A stretch of DNA of 64,000 nt from Hydractinia symbiolongicarpus (Eukaryota; Cnidaria; Hydrozoa; Anthoathecata; Hydractiniidae): assembly GCF_029227915.1 (NCBI RefSeq), contig NC_079888.1, positions 19,572,001 to 19,636,000 on the forward strand. Reading direction: 5' to 3'. The translations under genes and the position numbers were made by a program. Positions within the stretch are counted from its first letter, which is position 1, and every line of letters begins with the position of its first letter. Below, piece after piece: positions 61,301 to 64,000 of this stretch. The notes beneath the pieces are model-generated. The model did not search any database and was not told the DNA's origin. It saw only the letters and a program-made list of their open reading frames with translations.

Positions 61301-62499
61301 TACCTATGTTTTATTTCATGGATTACCGTGCACATTAACAAAACAAACGTAGCTAATTATCACTTTGTGTTTAGCTACCGCAAAATTATTACCAATGGTG
61401 AAAGTAGCTGTGCGTTAATGCGAATACAAACTTCACTTACATTTCTTTCCGGAGTCGATCCACCTGAAAAAAAAGTTGAAAATTTTTTAAAAAAATTACA
61501 TTACTAATTCTATCCTCAATTCAAATCAATCGAACATACCAACGTTAATTGTTTAGGCTGCTGAGGCCGACGTTTCTCGCTAGCAGCTTGTTGCCGATTA
61601 CGTCGGCGCTCAGCAACCTCTTCAAATATTTTACGTTGCCTCCTAGAAATGAAAATAAATTATAAAAGAACTGGTTGCAACAAATTTATGCTTTCATGAA
61701 TATTCGACGTGAACGTATCTTACCAAATTTTTTGCACATTCTTTTCAGCCCTTGTGCCTTTTTTGAGGAATATTGCATTCCTCGGGCTGTAAAAAGGTAA
61801 TATATTTTACTAGTAGTGTCCAAGCTACTACAAAGTTACTCCTTTAATCTATAAATGCACTATCGAACGAGGCAACAATACAAAACTTTTAGTCTTTGTA
61901 TTTGCGTTCATTTTTTGCAAACTAATTAATTTTAGGAATCCATGTTTATAATAAAACGGTGCCAAATTGCAGTGGGGCAATAACTGCCAAGAACGTTACT
62001 ACTCTTACCTTGGAAGGAGTTTGAGACTTTCATAGAATGATATATGTATTGTTTGTTTGAAGTTTCAACATGAATATTTTTAAATTCTCGCTATATTCTT
62101 AGCACGGTTGGGATTGAAAAATGTAAGAATGCGAACTGTTGCAAGAATCACCACTAAGATACTAAGGGAGCCATATTTAATTAACAAAGAGACAACTATA
62201 TTTTGGTAAGAAAAGTAATTACCTCCATTGATTTAGCAAGTATTATAAAACTATGGAAAAAGATGCCGTTGGATTTTAATTATCACCAACTCAATTAGGA
62301 CTATAAACAGCAACTATGACATAACTTACGCAGACTGCGGGCTCTAAAAGAAAAGAAGCAATTGTTATGAGAGAAAATAACAATAACAAGAATATAATTT
62401 TGTTGGTTTACTTACTGTCCTTCTCAAGAATTTCACTCCGGCAACACCCTTGAAAATGGTGGACATTGATTCGACGGTCGAATTTGTCTCGGCATACAA
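46366..62499 (-). CDS. Gene 2: micro-exon gene (multi-exon model, 5' end unknown)
   Basis: Exons in transcript order: 62,416-62,499; 62,330-62,343; 61,724-61,786; 61,540-61,642; 61,441-61,463; 60,830-60,860; 58,738-58,768; 57,222-57,233; 56,519-56,536; 56,426-56,440; 56,331-56,345; 56,213-56,230; 56,111-56,128; 55,802-55,825; 54,230-54,253; 53,948-53,968; 53,002-53,019; 52,909-52,923; 52,814-52,828; 52,696-52,713; 52,595-52,612; 52,285-52,308; 50,754-50,777; 50,470-50,493; 49,287-49,322; 49,158-49,178; 48,596-48,619; 48,448-48,477; 48,278-48,301; 48,002-48,023; 46,366-46,372. All borders are AG/GT. The spliced frame stays open for 277 codons and then TAG. The N-part is basic then coiled-coil-like; the C-part is strings of 4-11 residues. 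No family is recognised. The start codon and earlier exons were not found. The last two exons are the weakest. Confidence 0.68.
46985..47732 (-). mobile_element. 5'-truncated LINE, RT thumb region
   Basis: The minus frame 47,732-47,313 reads VKLLGVKIDNNLRFDQRLN, ASAQLNALYIFKNILPFKAK, FVYSNFNYRPLIWNFSSSKS and LSRVEKLHKRALNF, the well-known region after the RT core in Jockey/CR1-like LINEs. After a frame break it continues with NLNPPFMLDIFQRSETNRPV. The 3' tail ends in AT-rich, AAAG-containing sequence near 46,985. The catalytic motif is absent and the copy is dead. Confidence 0.8.
48002..49322 (-). CDS. Gene 2 unique 3' microexons
   Basis: 49,287-49,322 NEDMLKQLQES; 49,158-49,178 DKRRKE; 48,596-48,619 TPKRLSF; 48,448-48,477 TMIRDLEES; 48,278-48,301 KRRKWME; 48,002-48,023 AAIRAF. 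The first five are multiples of three in the common phase. NEDMLKQLQES and TMIRDLEES look related, hinting at old exon duplication. The DKRRKE donor (GTTTGC) is weak. The 22-nt AAIRAF exon shifts the phase so that the final exon gives KQ-stop. Confidence 0.62.
50138..52148. repeat. Segmental duplication D, copy 1
   Basis: Starts AGCTTAAATAATCATGC and is repeated at 53,609-55,665. D and A together form a tandem unit of about 3.5 kb (50,138-53,608, then 53,609-57,131). It holds two microexons; the 51.0-52.1 kb part shows only short conserved frames that I cannot call genes. Confidence 0.92.
50470..50777 (-). CDS. Gene 2 microexon pair D1
   Basis: 50,754-50,777 EVKDRQS (acceptor TTGCCTTTTAG, donor GTAAGT) and 50,470-50,493 DKIPRLR (acceptor TTTATGTTTAG, donor GTAAGT). 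Both are 24 nt, 2-in/1-out. Other frames of DKIPRLR contain a stop. Confidence 0.74.
52285..53019 (-). CDS. Gene 2 microexon cassette A2 (six exons)
   Basis: 53,002-53,019 RISIE; 52,909-52,923 PKNE; 52,814-52,828 PVAD; 52,696-52,713 DLPSV; 52,595-52,612 FSVIR; 52,285-52,308 ERSPQLS. Same lengths and phases as A3. CAA/CAG in the last exon is silent; FSFIQ to FSVIR is replaced at two residues. Confidence 0.75.
53343..53508. mobile_element. Hairpin-headed repeat at the end of A2
   Basis: Same element as 37,410-37,575, with the hairpin fully paired (CCCGTG/CACGGG). Confidence 0.45.
53609..55665. repeat. Segmental duplication D, copy 2
   Basis: Second copy of D. It differs by scattered substitutions and by a replaced stretch near 54,330-54,390 (GACCCGGTCTAAGAGTGG, absent from D1). 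Confidence 0.92.
53948..54253 (-). CDS. Gene 2 microexon pair D2
   Basis: 54,230-54,253 EVKDRQS (24 nt) and 53,948-53,968 KIPRLR (21 nt). The second has its acceptor AG three bases further in than the D1 copy, so one residue is lost and the frame is kept. Confidence 0.72.
55802..56536 (-). CDS. Gene 2 microexon cassette A3 (six exons)
   Basis: 56,519-56,536 RISIE; 56,426-56,440 PRNE; 56,331-56,345 PVAD; 56,213-56,230 DLPSV; 56,111-56,128 FSFIQ; 55,802-55,825 EKSPQLS. Sizes are 18, 15, 15, 18, 18 and 24 nt, all multiples of three. Each enters with 2 nt of a split codon and leaves 1 nt. Differences from cassettes A1 and A2 include silent GAT/GAC and CCC/CCT and conservative K/R changes. Confidence 0.75.
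56587..56667. repeat. Nested palindromic insertion in A3
   Basis: GATAACACCTAT occurs directly twice (56,608 and 56,636) and once inverted (56,656-56,667), and GCTCACAT at 56,587 pairs with ATGTGAGC at 56,620. A1 and A2 have only the last arm. The pattern fits fold-back copying of the local sequence. Confidence 0.85.
56926..57091. mobile_element. Hairpin-headed repeat at the end of A3
   Basis: Third copy of the hairpin-headed element. Just after it the A segment is cut and joined to C2. Confidence 0.45.
57589..58000. mobile_element. 412-bp insertion private to C2
   Basis: C1 reads AACGTGA/AGATTTATTC without interruption; C2 has 412 bp between these. It ends in a GACAGACAGAC-rich stretch like the hairpin-headed repeat in A, which suggests a related non-autonomous element. 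It contains a 15-bp minisatellite. Flanking duplication is at most 3 bp (TGA). Confidence 0.55.
57694..57768 (+). repeat. Perfect 15-bp minisatellite, five units
   Basis: TCAAAATGGCCTTCG is repeated five times without error, inside the C2-specific insertion. Confidence 0.95.
58134..58681. mobile_element. pogo/Tigger-like MITE in C2
   Basis: Fuller copy (548 bp) of the element at 38,662-39,151, with the same CAGTTGACTC ends and TA flanks and about 58 bp more internal AATTCGAA-type sequence. Confidence 0.75.
58738..58768 (-). CDS. Gene 2 exon, 31 nt (NKIEIKSAST)
   Basis: Acceptor TTTTTTTCATGTGCAG, donor GTAAGAC. It enters in phase 0 and leaves 1 nt, which switches the transcript into the phase used by all downstream microexons. 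The single difference from gene 1 (39,208-39,238) is TCG/TCA, silent in this frame and replacing in the rival frame. Confidence 0.72.
59225..59424 (+). pseudogene. pogo/Tigger-type transposase C-terminal fragment, C2
   Basis: Same fragment as at 39,655 (QNKDLIIRSFLKCGI), with the same one-base shift before the acidic tail. The frameshift therefore predates the C duplication. Confidence 0.6.
59456..59725 (-). mobile_element. tRNA-derived SINE, C2
   Basis: Same SINE family as in the palindrome arms (shared GGCATGACTCGGTCGGGG and AGGATAGCCTCTTCAGTTTC), inserted inside the pogo-like element. It joins the palindrome and the gene region only through the shared repeat family. Confidence 0.68.
60006..60011 (-). 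other. Possible 6-nt microexon, C2
   Basis: AGTAGT between a CTAG acceptor and the consensus donor GTAAGTG; it would insert two residues without changing frame. The acceptor lacks a strong pyrimidine tract. The same arrangement lies at 40,286-40,291. Confidence 0.25.
60253..60275 (-). other. Phase-breaking 23-nt cassette exon, C2
   Basis: Excellent borders (acceptor TTCTTTTTTTAG, donor GTAAGTAAAAAC) and identical to 40,532-40,554. Its inclusion shifts the frame and brings a stop in the RISIE microexon, so I left it out of the gene model. It could be a regulated poison exon. Confidence 0.5.
61204..61307. other. About 104-bp block in C2 absent from C1
   Basis: C1 joins GTGATTAT/GTTTTATTTC; C2 has 104 bp between, starting with the palindrome AATGATCATT and ending ACCTAT. 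TAT flanks both sides. Insertion in C2 or deletion in C1 cannot be decided. Confidence 0.55.
61540..61642 (-). CDS. Gene 2 exon, 103 nt, basic region
   Basis: Encodes RQRKIFEEVAERRRNRQQ followed by AASEKRRPQQPKQLTL in phase with the exons on both sides; donor GTATGT. The basic stretch followed by a coiled-coil-like segment (VDRLRKEITDLKNENENI across 61,441-61,463 and 60,830-60,860) recalls a nucleic-acid-binding basic region plus helix, but bZIP heptads are not convincing. The only difference from gene 1 is the last codon, CTG/TTG, both leucine. Confidence 0.8.
61724..61786 (-). CDS. Gene 2 exon, 63 nt (PRNAIFLKKGTRAEKNVQKI)
   Basis: Acceptor CCTTTTTACAG, donor GTAAGA. It enters with 1 nt completing the alanine codon from the 14-nt exon SPQS(A) at 62,330-62,343 and leaves 2 nt that make W with the next exon. 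The other two frames are stopped or do not fit the neighbouring phases. It is lysine/arginine-rich. Confidence 0.78.
62416..62499 (-). CDS. Gene 2 exon, 84 nt (LYAETNST...FLRRT)
   Basis: The acceptor TTATTTTTCAG and donor GTAAGT enclose exactly 28 codons in phase 0: LYAETNSTVESMST, then IFKGVAGVKFLRRT. Against the gene 1 copy there are 10 nucleotide differences; eight codons change silently and one is I/V. The flanking introns are almost identical. This is the strongest single sign of protein coding in the window. Confidence 0.85.
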
Positions 62500-63560
62500 C
62501 TGAAAAATAAGTAAAACAAAACAAACTTAAAGAGAAATTCGTAGTTGCTGTCATAGTTATTAAAAAAAGACTGGTTCAGAAGATCGGCAAATTCCCAATG
62601 ATACTCGCTCGATCTTTTAATGTACGTCACTTGACCCTGATAGTGCACGATCATTCAAAAAGGCTAGTATTGGTGGAAGTGAAGATGTGTTTTGGCATCA
62701 TTAGATAATTTTGAGGATGACTGATAATCTTATGGAAGTTTCAGACGAAGATAATTACTTAAATGAATTTTCGTACGAACTATGTGAATTTGTTTTGTTT
62801 TGTTTTTTTCTGAATATTTATACAGGATGAAACCGCCAGTTTATATGTACATTATATATAAAGAACTGCTATCATTGACCGTCCTGTTGAAAATGTAGTC
62901 TTTTAGTTTAGTTTATGCAGTCAGGGAATAGTATGTTGATATGACCTCATTATTATTTCTTAAAGAAGAGGCGAACTGCGCACGGCACGGCTGCTGAACA
63001 AAAGTTCATGATGCCAATGTTGATTTTGAAGACCAGACCGACTGGCTTGGTCTGCTGATCCATAATAAATTAATCTGCATGTTACAGCCATGATAACAAA
63101 AAAGTCATAAAACAAAGACTAAGAATGTTTTGATATTGAAAATATTCGTACAGTTCGTATTCGTAGAGATATAATTTGATGTGTTACGCATACAAGAAAT
63201 GTTGCAAAACGACAACGCAATAGACCCAAAATACAAAACACTTTTGTTTACATCTTGCTGTGCTGAATTATAGATAATACAGTATTTTTACTGAATCGCC
63301 AAACGGGTGGCTTAATTTAAAAAACAATGAAATATATTTCTCTCTTCATTGTAATAGCCACGGGTCAATGCACACGAAATAATTAAACAAGAAAGCTGTG
63401 GATCAAAATAGCAAAAATGTTGAAGAACATGTGACGGAAATATTTTTATTATTTAAAACTGACCATACTGAAACAAAATTTGATTAAAGAAGGTTAGGAA
63501 ATTAAAGATTCGTTAATAAAGATGAAGCCTCCATATTGTGCGTTCAATTTGTTGTTGAAT

Positions 63561-64000
63561 GTTTCCTGTCTGTATATGTATCAAATTTGGCGCCATCACA
63601 TCATAACAAACTTCATCGTTCGAAGCTCGAAGTATTTTGTGGAAAAGGAACTCAAAACATGAAAAAAATATTGTTGTTGGTCATAAAAAAAATTCCTTAA
63701 GTCCAAAGAAGTTAAAACAAAGGTTATAAGAAGCTGTTTCTACTATAGTACGTAAAAAATACTTGGTTAACTCAAGTCAAAGATGTTATTTTTGATGTTT
63801 ACTGAAAAGTAAATCTAAAACCTACTTATTTTGTTCGCCCCTCATTTAAGATCCGATTATGCACTTTTCCTTGTGGGCTATGTGACAAAGTATGTAAAAG
63901 TCATCAAGACGCACAATGATGATAATCTTAGTGGCTAGGGAAGAGGATCAAGAGGAAGAACTAGTTAATGAAAAGAACTAGTTAATGCTTCTAGAAATTG
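63561..64000. other. Unique sequence after C2
   Basis: The C1/C2 match ends at GTTGTTGAAT. Beyond it I see no gene; the 5' exons of gene 2 may lie here or past the window end. A short direct repeat AGAACTAGTTAATG occurs twice near 63,957-63,987. Confidence 0.5.

Larger units (their letters stand above)
57131..63560. repeat. Segmental duplication C, copy 2
   Basis: Counterpart of 38,067-43,709, with extra blocks at 57,589-58,000, inside the pogo-like MITE, in the SINE (lost from copy 1) and at about 61,204-61,307. It contains the 5' exons of gene 2. Confidence 0.94.

Overview
The window is non-coding-rich, AT-rich metazoan nuclear DNA. I see GT-AG introns, poly-pyrimidine acceptors, a 5'-truncated Penelope-like element, 5'-truncated LINEs, tRNA-derived SINEs and pogo/Tigger-like DNA elements. 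There is nothing bacterial: no operons, no Shine-Dalgarno-led genes. The repeat mix suggests a marine invertebrate, possibly a cnidarian, but that assignment is inference.

Region 1 (1-34,324) is one giant imperfect palindrome. The left arm (1-10,033) is the reverse complement of the right arm (24,945-34,324). Each arm carries, from outside in, a Penelope-like remnant with a degenerate hammerhead-like 3' motif, decayed exon-like segments pointing outward, a tRNA-derived SINE and a degenerate minisatellite. Between the arms lies a satellite of about 365-bp monomers. It is inverted once at about 14,125 (about 11 monomers to the left, about 31 to the right). Only the right half carries higher-order repeats, of 2,059 bp and 1,726 bp. 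No intact protein gene was recognised in this region.

Region 2 (34,325-64,000) is built of nested segmental duplications: A (three copies), D (two copies) and C (two copies). On the minus strand these carry what looks like an undescribed micro-exon gene. About 30 GT-AG exons, mostly 12-36 nt, join into a single open frame of 277 codons plus stop from 62,499 down to 46,366 (gene 2). The small 3' exons are almost all symmetric: they take 2 nt of a split codon at the start and leave 1 nt at the end. Copies of the exons differ largely by synonymous or conservative changes. A second, shorter copy (gene 1, 42,673-36,427) lies downstream on the same strand. The N-terminal part is basic and then coiled-coil-like; the C-terminal part is a string of 4-11-residue peptides that has been lengthened by duplication of an eight-microexon cassette. 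I recognise no protein family, and the 5' start of both copies is unresolved.

The introns hold a pogo-like MITE, a second pogo-like element with a transposase C-terminal remnant, and SINEs, at matching places in both gene copies, so these insertions predate the duplication. Two 5'-truncated LINE fragments (45.2-45.6 kb and 47.0-47.7 kb) lie around the 3' end of gene 2.
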